From an uncultured Clostridia bacterium (lineage in GTDB: Bacteria; Bacillota; Clostridia; Lachnospirales; Lachnospiraceae), in contig CAMUFS010000081.1 of NCBI GenBank assembly GCA_947088195.1, positions 1 to 10,542 on the forward strand: a stretch of DNA of 10,542 nt, in the 5' to 3' direction. Each line of letters opens with the position of its first letter. Within the stretch, counting starts at the first letter, position 1. The notes beneath the pieces are model-generated. The model saw nothing but the letters and a program-made list of their open reading frames with translations. It made no database searches and was not told the origin of the DNA. The position numbers and the translations under genes were made by a program. Positions 1-6,087 of this stretch are shown piece by piece.

Positions 1-51
1 GTTTAGCATCCGCTACGTTTTGAACTAAGCGAGAGCGGGGTGACAGAGGAC

Positions 52-222
52 CATAGCCAATTCTCTGGGTGGACCTATCTCGAACATGATTCCCCTATTA
101 CAAATAAGCGATAACTATATTTTTTATAAAGTATACTTTACAAAAAATATGCTTATGGGTTATTTATAATTGTGGGTTAGTAAGCCATATTCAAGAAGAG
201 TTCAACCAGAGAATTGCCTATG
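52..222. repeat. Long imperfect palindrome (MITE-like or large hairpin), no gene
   Basis: The two halves of this stretch are reverse complements of each other. Inner arms 92-133 and 134-175 pair around an axis at 133.5. The central 34 bp (117-150, core AAAGTATACTTT) is palindromic except for one pair. Outer arms 52-91 and 183-222 pair around an axis near 137, including an 11-bp perfect block (58-68 with 206-216, CAATTCTCTGG / CCAGAGAATTG). The shift of axis implies a small asymmetric bulge. Most unpaired positions are transitions and would be G-U pairs in RNA from one strand or the other. Pairing decays outside about 43-52 and 222-231. No coding region, tRNA or known riboswitch is recognised in 1-230. 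It could be a miniature inverted-repeat element, an insertion-sequence remnant or a structured RNA. The palindrome is seen directly; its nature is inference. Confidence 0.75.
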
Positions 223-230
223 CTGGGATG

Positions 231-276
231 TACAAAAATGCCAAAAGAAAGCAATACACTTATAATGCTTTCTTTT
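231..276 (-). terminator. Intrinsic terminator of the marR/fabT-like gene
   Basis: On the minus strand AAAAGAAAGCA (276-266) pairs perfectly with TGCTTTCTTTT (253-243) across a 12-nt loop. GGCATTTTTG follows, supplying a short T-run at 235-239. The stem is AT-rich, so termination strength is uncertain. The TAA stop codon of the regulator (260-262) sits inside the loop, so the 5' arm is the last few codons of the gene. Confidence 0.6.
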
Positions 277-751
277 CTGTTGTTTCTTTAATGATTTCTC
301 TATCATGTTCATTTGTCATATTGCGGAAAAAATCATTTAAGTTAGATAATGCTTTTACCAGTATTTTTGTCTCTTCCTCTGACAAGCCATCTATTGTTGC
401 TAATATCATCTGTCTGTGAAATTCTTCATGGTGTCTGTATGCCCTCTCTCCTTTTGGTGTCAATGAAATATATACCACACGCCTGTCCTGCTCACTTCGA
501 ACACGATTGACATATCCTTTTTTTACAAGGCTATTAATCGCGATCGTCAGAGTTCCGATTGTCACAGACAGTGTTTTTGCCACGGTTGACATATTTTTCT
601 TCTCATATATTCCAATCGCTTCTATAACATGCATATCGTTATTAGAAATATCCTGAAATTCTTCTGTTATAATTGCTTTTCCCTCTATATCCATAATATC
701 TCGGAACAACTTTACTAGAATCTCATTAAACATATCATATGTCTGATTCAT
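260..751 (-). CDS. fabT: MarR-family transcriptional regulator, FabT-like
   Basis: This is a 163-residue winged-helix repressor of the MarR family. Residues about 36-100 form the DNA-binding domain, with STVAKTLSVTIGTLTIAINS as recognition region and RSEQDRRVVYISLTPKG as the wing carrying the family's D-R-R signature (89-91). The string NDMHVIEAIG, the YRHHEEFHRQM segment and the LSEEETKILVKALSNLNDF tail closely resemble FabT of streptococci and lactococci, the repressor of type II fatty-acid synthesis genes that uses acyl-ACP as corepressor. FabT genes normally head a fab cluster, but no fab gene lies in this window; one could lie beyond the left edge. The start ATG has GGGGGTG nine to three bases upstream. 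It has its own promoter and terminator, separate from fliS. MarR membership is certain; the FabT assignment is from resemblance recalled by eye. Confidence 0.9.
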   Translation of the reverse strand: MNQTYDMFNEILVKLFRDIMDIEGKAIITEEFQDISNNDMHVIEAIGIYEKKNMSTVAKTLSVTIGTLTIAINSLVKKGYVNRVRSEQDRRVVYISLTPKGERAYRHHEEFHRQMILATIDGLSEEETKILVKALSNLNDFFRNMTNEHDREIIKETTEKKAL

Positions 752-768
752 TGTAACACCCCCGTTAA

Positions 769-797
769 AGCATACTCCTTAAGTTGGTAAGCAACAA
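769..797 (-). promoter_or_regulatory. Candidate sigma-A promoter of the marR/fabT-like gene
   Basis: On the minus strand TTGTTG (797-792) and TATGCT (774-769) are separated by 17 bases, lying just upstream of the GGGGGTG ribosome-binding site and the ATG at 751. The -35 hexamer overlaps the T-tract of the fliS terminator. No convincing FabT-type palindrome (TTTGA...TCAAA) is visible near it. Confidence 0.5.
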
Positions 798-833
798 AAC
801 CGGATTCAGAGCCCATTTAGGCTCTGAATCCGG
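793..833 (-). terminator. Strong intrinsic terminator after hag-fliS
   Basis: A perfect 14-bp stem, minus strand CCGGATTCAGAGCC (833-820) with GGCTCTGAATCCGG (813-800), encloses a 6-nt loop and is followed by TTTTGTT. The plus-strand copy lacks a T-run, so it terminates leftward transcripts only. The fliS stop TAA (819-817) fills half of the loop, and the 5' arm encodes the last FliS residues PGFRA. Confidence 0.9.
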
Positions 834-1290
834 GATTTGGTTCATATGATTCTATCAGGCTGCCCTTCCCATAGGTAAGCCCTGCGTATACTTGCCCTCT
901 GCCACCTGTCAATGGCTCGCTCTTATCCTGTCGGGCAACTTCGGCAAATGCCTCTCTCAATTCACTTAATATCCGATCCAGCCCCTCCAGACTGGATGGA
1001 TCTTTCTGAAACTGCGCTTGCAATAATTTTTTCTGGACAAATAAATAAATGCTCATCAAATTTCTGGACATGGGATATTGCAAATCCAACGCTCTCATTA
1101 ATTCTGCCAGAAAATCATTTGCTTTTTTTATGGAAAGAACAAACTGCTCCTTCTCACCAGATTGATATTCTGCTCTAGCGTCCTTAAGATATTTTAAAAT
1201 AACATCATATGTCACCACCACCAAATCAGAGCGGTTCCCCTGTGTAATGCGGAGACTATATTCCTGAATCTCTTCCTTTGTCATATCCAT
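817..1290 (-). CDS. fliS: Flagellar secretion chaperone FliS
   Basis: FliS binds the C-terminal disordered D0 region of flagellin in the cytoplasm, preventing early polymerisation and delivering it to the flagellar export gate. The protein is a small helical bundle with the FliS-typical opening (EEIQEYSLRITQGNRSDLVV then VTYDVILKYLKDA), a central ANDFLAELMRALDLQYPMSRNLMSIY stretch and SSLEGLDRILSELREAFAEV as last helix. It is about 157 residues, longer than most FliS because of a Gly/Pro-containing tail of roughly 30 residues. I chose the ATG at 1288-1290 because AAGGTGG ends six bases upstream; the GTG six bases earlier (1294-1296) overlaps that site. It lies 31 bases after flagellin, the usual hag-fliS order, with no promoter between them. 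Identity is confident from sequence and neighbour together. Confidence 0.85.
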   Translation of the reverse strand: MDMTKEEIQEYSLRITQGNRSDLVVVTYDVILKYLKDARAEYQSGEKEQFVLSIKKANDFLAELMRALDLQYPMSRNLMSIYLFVQKKLLQAQFQKDPSSLEGLDRILSELREAFAEVARQDKSEPLTGGRGQVYAGLTYGKGSLIESYEPNPGFRA

Positions 1291-1321
1291 TATCACCCAC
1301 CTTCGCAGAGCTCAATTCTAG

Positions 1322-3091
1322 TTATGATAACAACTGCAATACTGTCTGAGGACGCTCATTTGCCTGCGCAACCATAGCAGTAGATGCCTGTGTCAATACT
1401 TGAAGCTTGGTAAATTCTGTCATCTCTTCTGCCATATCTGTATCCTCGATACGTGAAATAGCCGCTGTTAAATTTTCCTCAGAAGAGCTTAGATTATTAA
1501 CTGTCGACTCCAAACGATTCTGATAAGCACCTAAGCTTGCACGAATGGAAGAAATCTTTTCTATCGCTCCATCTAATGCTGTAAGTGCTTTACCACAGCC
1601 ATCCTCGGTACTGGTATTCATCAAATCAATGCCAAGGCTCTTAAGACTGACCTCAGGGATATTGACATCAATAATCTGTCCTTCGTTTGCACCTACATGA
1701 AGTGTCATCATGCCAAGATCCTTTACCTCTGTTGTGATTCTTAACTCCTTCGGCGGATTAGCTGTTGGATCAATTTTGTCAATGTCTTCCTGAATCATCT
1801 GATCCTTCTCGACTGTAATCTCCATCTCAAAACCATGATTATCTCGAATAAGTGCTTTATTGCCACGGCAGGTCAAGACAGAGGTGTTGGTAAATTCACT
1901 GTTGCCTGGCAGATTTTTTCCAGCAATCTGCGCTTCCATATCTTTTCCTATTACTTTAAGCTCATTGATCTGTGTCTTAATTCCCAGTGCACTCTGCAAA
2001 GCATCGTTATCACCTTTAATTGACACGGTAGCTCCTGCACCAAAATCTTTTGTTGTTAATTTTATTCCACCTGCATAGTCTGCGACATCTATATTTAAAC
2101 CATTATTTTTGACAGCGTTTTTTATGTCTTCCTTTATATCACCCAAAGTTTTTCCTGTCACATTAATAGTTACTGCTTTATTGTTTGCATCTGTTATTGT
2201 GATATTACCTGCTGGCAATGTGGCTTTGTTATCTTTGTAATTAAAATTTAATTCTGCCTCTCTGGGCACAAATCCCAGTCCTAACGCATCATTTAATTCG
2301 TAAGAACTGCAAACACAGGTGACAACAGCATCTCTGCCATATTCATAAGTTGTCAAGCTCAGTGCATTGGTAGGTGGAGTCGCAGTTGGATCACTCGCAT
2401 CAGAAGCTTCCAAATTTACCTTATCCATAGCTCCCATAATCTTGCCTTTTACATCAGCTATGGTATCTCCCGCCTCAACCAGAATATCATATCCATTAAT
2501 CTCCAATCTTCCTTTTACACCAACCGTATCTGTATCTGCCTTTCCAAATGTAAGTGTTGCTGTTGCTGGCGTGGCAAAGGCAGATACGGAGATCGCATAA
2601 AAGCCAGCTTTCACATCATCAGACAAAGATGTCACCTTCACTCCTGTAACATCGGTATAGCGTCTTCTCTCCTGTGTGCCGTCAAGCAATGTCTGTTTAT
2701 TAAATTCTGTCGTCTTTGCAATACGCTCAATCTCTTCCCGAAGAGCATCAATCTCCTCTGTGATAGCCTTACGTTCACTGTAGCTGTTTGTTCCATTTGC
2801 TCCCTGTACGGCAAGCTGTCTCATTCTCTGAAGCATGGCTTCCACTTCATTTAAAGCACCTTCTGCTGTCTGTACCAGTGATACACCATCTGATGCATTT
2901 TGATTTGCCTGATTTAAGCCCTTGATCTGTGTGCGCATCTTAGAAGCGATCGCCATTCCTGCTGAATCGTCAGAAGAACGGTTCAGCTTTAAACCGGAAG
3001 AAAGCCTCTCCAAAGACTGGCTCACCAGATCGTCATTCCTCTGCAGGTGGCTGTTTGCAATAATCGCTGATATATTTGTATTAATTCTCAT
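1322..3091 (-). CDS. hag: Flagellin (filament subunit)
   Basis: This 589-residue flagellin is exported through the flagellar type III apparatus and polymerises into the filament. Residues 1-140 are the conserved N-terminal D0/D1 (MRINTNISAIIANSHLQRND, then LQRMRQLAVQGANGTN at 87-102). Residues about 500-589 are the C-terminal D1/D0, ending QANERPQTVLQLLS. The LQRMRQLAV block and the aligned Glu in REEIERIAK match the TLR5-recognised surface of stimulatory flagellins. The central 145-490 is variable: two Flagellin_IN-like units (about 194-272 and 295-371, both ending in L-T-T...ALG[LI]) and a third segment with GANEGQ (468-472). Cysteines at 259, 261, 408 and 499 are unusual for a filament protein. 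AAAGGA lies seven bases before the ATG. A sigma-28 promoter and a CsrA-like leader lie upstream; fliS follows. Confidence 0.97.
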   Translation of the reverse strand: MRINTNISAIIANSHLQRNDDLVSQSLERLSSGLKLNRSSDDSAGMAIASKMRTQIKGLNQANQNASDGVSLVQTAEGALNEVEAMLQRMRQLAVQGANGTNSYSERKAITEEIDALREEIERIAKTTEFNKQTLLDGTQERRRYTDVTGVKVTSLSDDVKAGFYAISVSAFATPATATLTFGKADTDTVGVKGRLEINGYDILVEAGDTIADVKGKIMGAMDKVNLEASDASDPTATPPTNALSLTTYEYGRDAVVTCVCSSYELNDALGLGFVPREAELNFNYKDNKATLPAGNITITDANNKAVTINVTGKTLGDIKEDIKNAVKNNGLNIDVADYAGGIKLTTKDFGAGATVSIKGDNDALQSALGIKTQINELKVIGKDMEAQIAGKNLPGNSEFTNTSVLTCRGNKALIRDNHGFEMEITVEKDQMIQEDIDKIDPTANPPKELRITTEVKDLGMMTLHVGANEGQIIDVNIPEVSLKSLGIDLMNTSTEDGCGKALTALDGAIEKISSIRASLGAYQNRLESTVNNLSSSEENLTAAISRIEDTDMAEEMTEFTKLQVLTQASTAMVAQANERPQTVLQLLS

Positions 3092-3098
3092 CTGCTAA

Positions 3099-3157
3099 TC
3101 CTTTCCGCCTGTTCACTGCGACATCTGCAAATCCATTTGCCCTCTGTCAGTCTCCGT
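3099..3157 (-). promoter_or_regulatory. hag leader with candidate CsrA-binding sites
   Basis: The hag mRNA leader carries a hairpin GCAAATGGATTTGC (minus strand, 3140-3127) that puts GGA in its loop as A-U-G-G-A. A second A-N-GGA lies in the Shine-Dalgarno sequence AAAGGATT (around 3104-3097), and a third, ACGGAG, at 3157-3152. CsrA recognises ANGGA, best in a hairpin loop, and in Bacillus it blocks hag translation by binding one site over the Shine-Dalgarno and one upstream. The motifs are seen; CsrA binding is inferred, and neither csrA nor fliW is in the window. Confidence 0.4.
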
Positions 3158-3190
3158 ACCGACCGCCGCTCTGTGGCATACATATTATTG

Positions 3191-5995
3191 TTATATATTT
3201 TTATCGACATTTTCCTTCTGGGACTTAACAACTGCTGTAATAAATTCCTTTGTGATCTGGTACAGCTTCGATGTGTCAGCTATATTATTTGTCCTGTCAT
3301 CTGTCACTGGGGGAAGTCTTTTTCCATCGGCATAAGCAAGCTCCAGCTCTGGAAGGCCAAAGTCTGAAAATGTCTTAGAAAATTCCTGTCCGGCTACCTT
3401 GGCAAATTCCAAAAGCTCTGGAGAATCTGCCATAATAAAGGCCGTAGTGCTCTCCTCTCCTAGACGGAAATCTGCGCGAAGCTTTCCCTGACTAGGAATT
3501 TCCATAGATACTTCTGCTCTTCCTGCCTCATTCTCATTATGTATCAAGCGCACATGAACCGCACATGTCTCTCCCTCTATCTCCACTGGCATATGATAGT
3601 CCTCAAAGGAGGCAAGCTTTCCTGCCAATGCCACTGTGCGGCAGAGCAGACGCAGTTCTTCTATCGTCTCTCTTCCATTTTCTACATTCTCTATCTCCTC
3701 TGTGATAAGCTCCTCTGCGGCAGTCTCCAGCTCTTTGTATCCCTCCTGCATGGATTCCTTGCTCTCCAAGCGCTCCTGCCAGCTCTTTTCCTGCTTCCCC
3801 TGCGTTTTCTCTAGCTTCTGTACTCTCTGCAAAAAAGATATCTCTTCAAATACAATCTGATGCGCAGCCTGTAAATTATCAAGGCTTACGGTCTCCTCTG
3901 ACTGAGCAAGAAGCTTCACTGTCTCCGTTTCTTTTGCAAGATCTCGCATCTGCTTTTTCTGCTCTTCCTCATAAGCTCCGCTGTCCTGATTCATTGTCTC
4001 CATAAATCCCTTTAGCTGATCGGAGATGGAAATTCCCTTTGGTATTAGATCGGTCAAAAATCCAAAATCATCGTTTACGGAAACATTTATACCACGGGCT
4101 CTGCGGGAGCGCACAGCTGACAATAAATTATCCAGAGTCACATCCTGCCGCTGGTTCACAAGCGCACCGATCGCTGCCTCTCCAGAGCGATCGACCTGAT
4201 TTAATAACCGATATAATCCAATGTATGCATCTCTATCCTCTCTCGACAGATCCGTCTGCTTTTCTAGCTTCCACAAAAATTCACTGTAAGTTTCCGCCTT
4301 CTCTGGCCCAATTTCCTTTTTGATCGCCTTTATCTGATCATTTAGCTCATGGATCTCTGTTTGAAGAGGATTGATCTGTTTCTCTATCATATGCATGGTG
4401 ACACGAGGTGTCAGATTTTTAAGAAGATATTGATACTCTCTATCAAGCTCTGCCACAGCATCCATATTCTGATCCGTTAGCTCCATCTGATTATAGGCAA
4501 GGATCTTAATTACACGGCGGTTCTCTGGTGTCGTCTCCCTGTCCATTTCCGCAAGCAGATCATCAATATTTCCAAATGCTTTTGTAAGACTGTCTCCATA
4601 CTCTCGATCGGGAGCTGTCATCAATGCATCATATGCCATATGTGCCGCATCCAGTGCAACCTTAAGAGGCAGTCCTGCCTCATAGGTAGCTGCTGCTGTC
4701 ACTTTCTGTTCATTTTGATACATAAGACCAACTACATAGGAAGGAAGCTCCTTTAATGCTTCCACTACATGATTAACATCCTGAACCTCTGTCAATTTCT
4801 CTGTAGAAGGCTCCAGATCATCATATTGATACATTGTCCTATAATATTCCTGCTCCTGCTCTTTTAACGCATCCACCAGCTCACTAAGAGAGAGGGTGTC
4901 TATCTCAATTCCTTTTTTTAATAGAGCAAAACCTGCCTCTGTGGTCATCATCAGACGGATCTCTTCTAAACGTCTCCGCCTTGTCAGTGCCTCGATGTCA
5001 GACAACCCCTCACTGACAGAATACAAAGCAGCAGCTTCTTCCTTCCTTTTGTCAAAGACAGCTTCCACTCTCTCTCGTGTATAACCCTCTCCCGTGAGAA
5101 GAGCCTCTCTTGCTTCCTTGCCTTTTGCCATGGCCTGCGCTATGGTATCCACAATCTCATCTGTGCTCATATCTCCATCCACAGTCAAGATATTCGAAAA
5201 TGCACATAGCATCTCCTTGCTCATTGGAATCCCCTGCTCAATCATCCATCTGGCAGTATCCAAATTATCTTCATTGGGTTCCATCCCCGCTTCTACAAGC
5301 AGCTTTTCTGCCTGTGTCTTGAGCTGTTCCCAATCCTTCTCTGACAAAGGCTCCCCTTTCTGAACCGGAGCTGGCGTATGTTCTGTTTGATATAAGTTCT
5401 GAATGGTAGGTTCTTTGCCAGCCGCTGCCATATAGCCGGACTCTATTCGAGAAGGAGTCTCCACTTCCTGTGCCATTGCAACAGCTTCTCCCGCTTCTTT
5501 TATATTATCCTCTGTGGGAGTTACGCCATATTCCTGAAATCTCTGTGTAATGCTGCCCGCCAGCGCCGCATCGCCAAGAATTTCCTCCGCTGCATCCCCG
5601 TCCACCTGAAGGGGCGGAACATAAGAATCACAGTATGCCGCCAGCTTTACCTGTATCTGATCAATCACCGTCTCTATCTTCTCTACATCAGCCGCGTTAA
5701 GGCTATAGCCTTCCTGCTTCATGCCAAACAATTCCATGCCAGAGGTATGGTTCACAAGCTTCATCAGCTTCTCTTTGATCTCCTCCGCACGCTTAGAAGC
5801 CGCATCCTGCACAGCAGTCTCGCCCTGATACAGCCCGATGGTCTTCTCCACCCCTGTCTTCCTGACGCCACTGTGCCCCTGCGGCTTCTCTTTTACTCTT
5901 TCTATCTCTGCGCTTTTTTCCCCTTCTGATATTTTTCCATCCAAAAAGGCCGTCACACGCATATTTTCTGTTACCCCTGACGCCTGTACCTGCAT
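3191..5995 (-). CDS. Long FliK-like flagellar-locus protein with repeated N-x-x-A modules
   Basis: The open frame runs from an ATG at 6064 (957 codons). I place the start at the ATG at 5993-5995 (about 934 residues, beginning MQVQASGVTENMRVTAFLDG), because the first ATG lies inside a sigma-28 -10 element and has no ribosome-binding site; the site before 5995 is also weak. Numbering here counts from 6064. There is no signal peptide or membrane segment. Residues about 820-915 (CAVHVRLIHNENEAGRAEVS through FGLPELELAY) resemble the C-terminal substrate-specificity domain of the hook-length control protein FliK. The middle is acidic, helical and coiled-coil-like (about 560-600, 690-800). Five degenerate modules, T-x-x-x-N-[ILM]-x-x-A-like, recur at 182-191, 262-271, 528-537, 641-650 and 725-734. 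I think this is the family annotated DUF6240 in Lachnospiraceae, but that is memory. Its place before hag and its own sigma-28 promoter support a flagellar role; hook or filament assembly is inference. Confidence 0.75.
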   Translation of the reverse strand: MQVQASGVTENMRVTAFLDGKISEGEKSAEIERVKEKPQGHSGVRKTGVEKTIGLYQGETAVQDAASKRAEEIKEKLMKLVNHTSGMELFGMKQEGYSLNAADVEKIETVIDQIQVKLAAYCDSYVPPLQVDGDAAEEILGDAALAGSITQRFQEYGVTPTEDNIKEAGEAVAMAQEVETPSRIESGYMAAAGKEPTIQNLYQTEHTPAPVQKGEPLSEKDWEQLKTQAEKLLVEAGMEPNEDNLDTARWMIEQGIPMSKEMLCAFSNILTVDGDMSTDEIVDTIAQAMAKGKEAREALLTGEGYTRERVEAVFDKRKEEAAALYSVSEGLSDIEALTRRRRLEEIRLMMTTEAGFALLKKGIEIDTLSLSELVDALKEQEQEYYRTMYQYDDLEPSTEKLTEVQDVNHVVEALKELPSYVVGLMYQNEQKVTAAATYEAGLPLKVALDAAHMAYDALMTAPDREYGDSLTKAFGNIDDLLAEMDRETTPENRRVIKILAYNQMELTDQNMDAVAELDREYQYLLKNLTPRVTMHMIEKQINPLQTEIHELNDQIKAIKKEIGPEKAETYSEFLWKLEKQTDLSREDRDAYIGLYRLLNQVDRSGEAAIGALVNQRQDVTLDNLLSAVRSRRARGINVSVNDDFGFLTDLIPKGISISDQLKGFMETMNQDSGAYEEEQKKQMRDLAKETETVKLLAQSEETVSLDNLQAAHQIVFEEISFLQRVQKLEKTQGKQEKSWQERLESKESMQEGYKELETAAEELITEEIENVENGRETIEELRLLCRTVALAGKLASFEDYHMPVEIEGETCAVHVRLIHNENEAGRAEVSMEIPSQGKLRADFRLGEESTTAFIMADSPELLEFAKVAGQEFSKTFSDFGLPELELAYADGKRLPPVTDDRTNNIADTSKLYQITKEFITAVVKSQKENVDKNI
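3201..3227 (-). promoter_or_regulatory. Sigma-28 (sigma-D) promoter for hag-fliS
   Basis: On the minus strand TAAG (3227-3224), 15 bases, then GTCGATAA (3208-3201) match the sigma-28 form TAAA-N15-GCCGATAA/T. The site lies within the last 12 codons of the upstream FliK-like gene, just before its stop at 3191. Transcription would begin near 3194, giving a leader of about 100 nt before the hag ATG. Confidence 0.75.
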
Positions 5996-6060
5996 AACAT
6001 TATCCCAGCCTTTCTGCCAATCTCTATTATCTATTTCAACTAAACTGGCATATATGTTAT

Positions 6061-6087
6061 ACATCGGTCAAAGTGGTTATTTTCTTA
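6061..6087 (-). promoter_or_regulatory. Sigma-28-type promoter for the FliK-like gene
   Basis: On the minus strand TAAG (6087-6084), 15 bases, then ACCGATGT (6068-6061) has the same layout and the same TAAG box as the hag promoter, matching GCCGATAT at six of eight positions. The -35 box overlaps the TAA stop of glgB, and the -10 covers the first ATG of the downstream frame, so the protein should start further in. Confidence 0.6.

Noticed and set aside
25..87. Leftward 20-codon frame starting MFEIGPPREL with AGGGG upstream
   Set aside because: Very short, lies in the palindrome arm, and has no recognisable homology; similarity to the opposite arm is explained by the inverted repeat.
2..96. 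Leftward frame open to the left edge (contains STQRIGYGPLSPRSRL)
   Set aside because: No ATG, GTG or TTG start and no recognised family; overlaps the palindrome arm.
114..143. Leftward promoter TTGTAA-N18-TATAGT with AAAGTATACTTT as operator
   Set aside because: The AT-rich palindrome would produce such hexamers by chance, and no supported gene follows.
228..419. 63-codon plus-strand frame MYKNAKRKQY
   Set aside because: Antisense to the MarR-family gene and its terminator; no ribosome-binding site.
1294..1296. GTG start for fliS
   Set aside because: It overlaps the AAGGTGGG ribosome-binding site; the ATG at 1288-1290 is spaced correctly.
3092..3190. Terminator or riboswitch between the FliK-like gene and hag
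   Set aside because: No GC-rich stem with a T-run and no known riboswitch core; the short GCAAAT hairpin fits a protein-binding site better.
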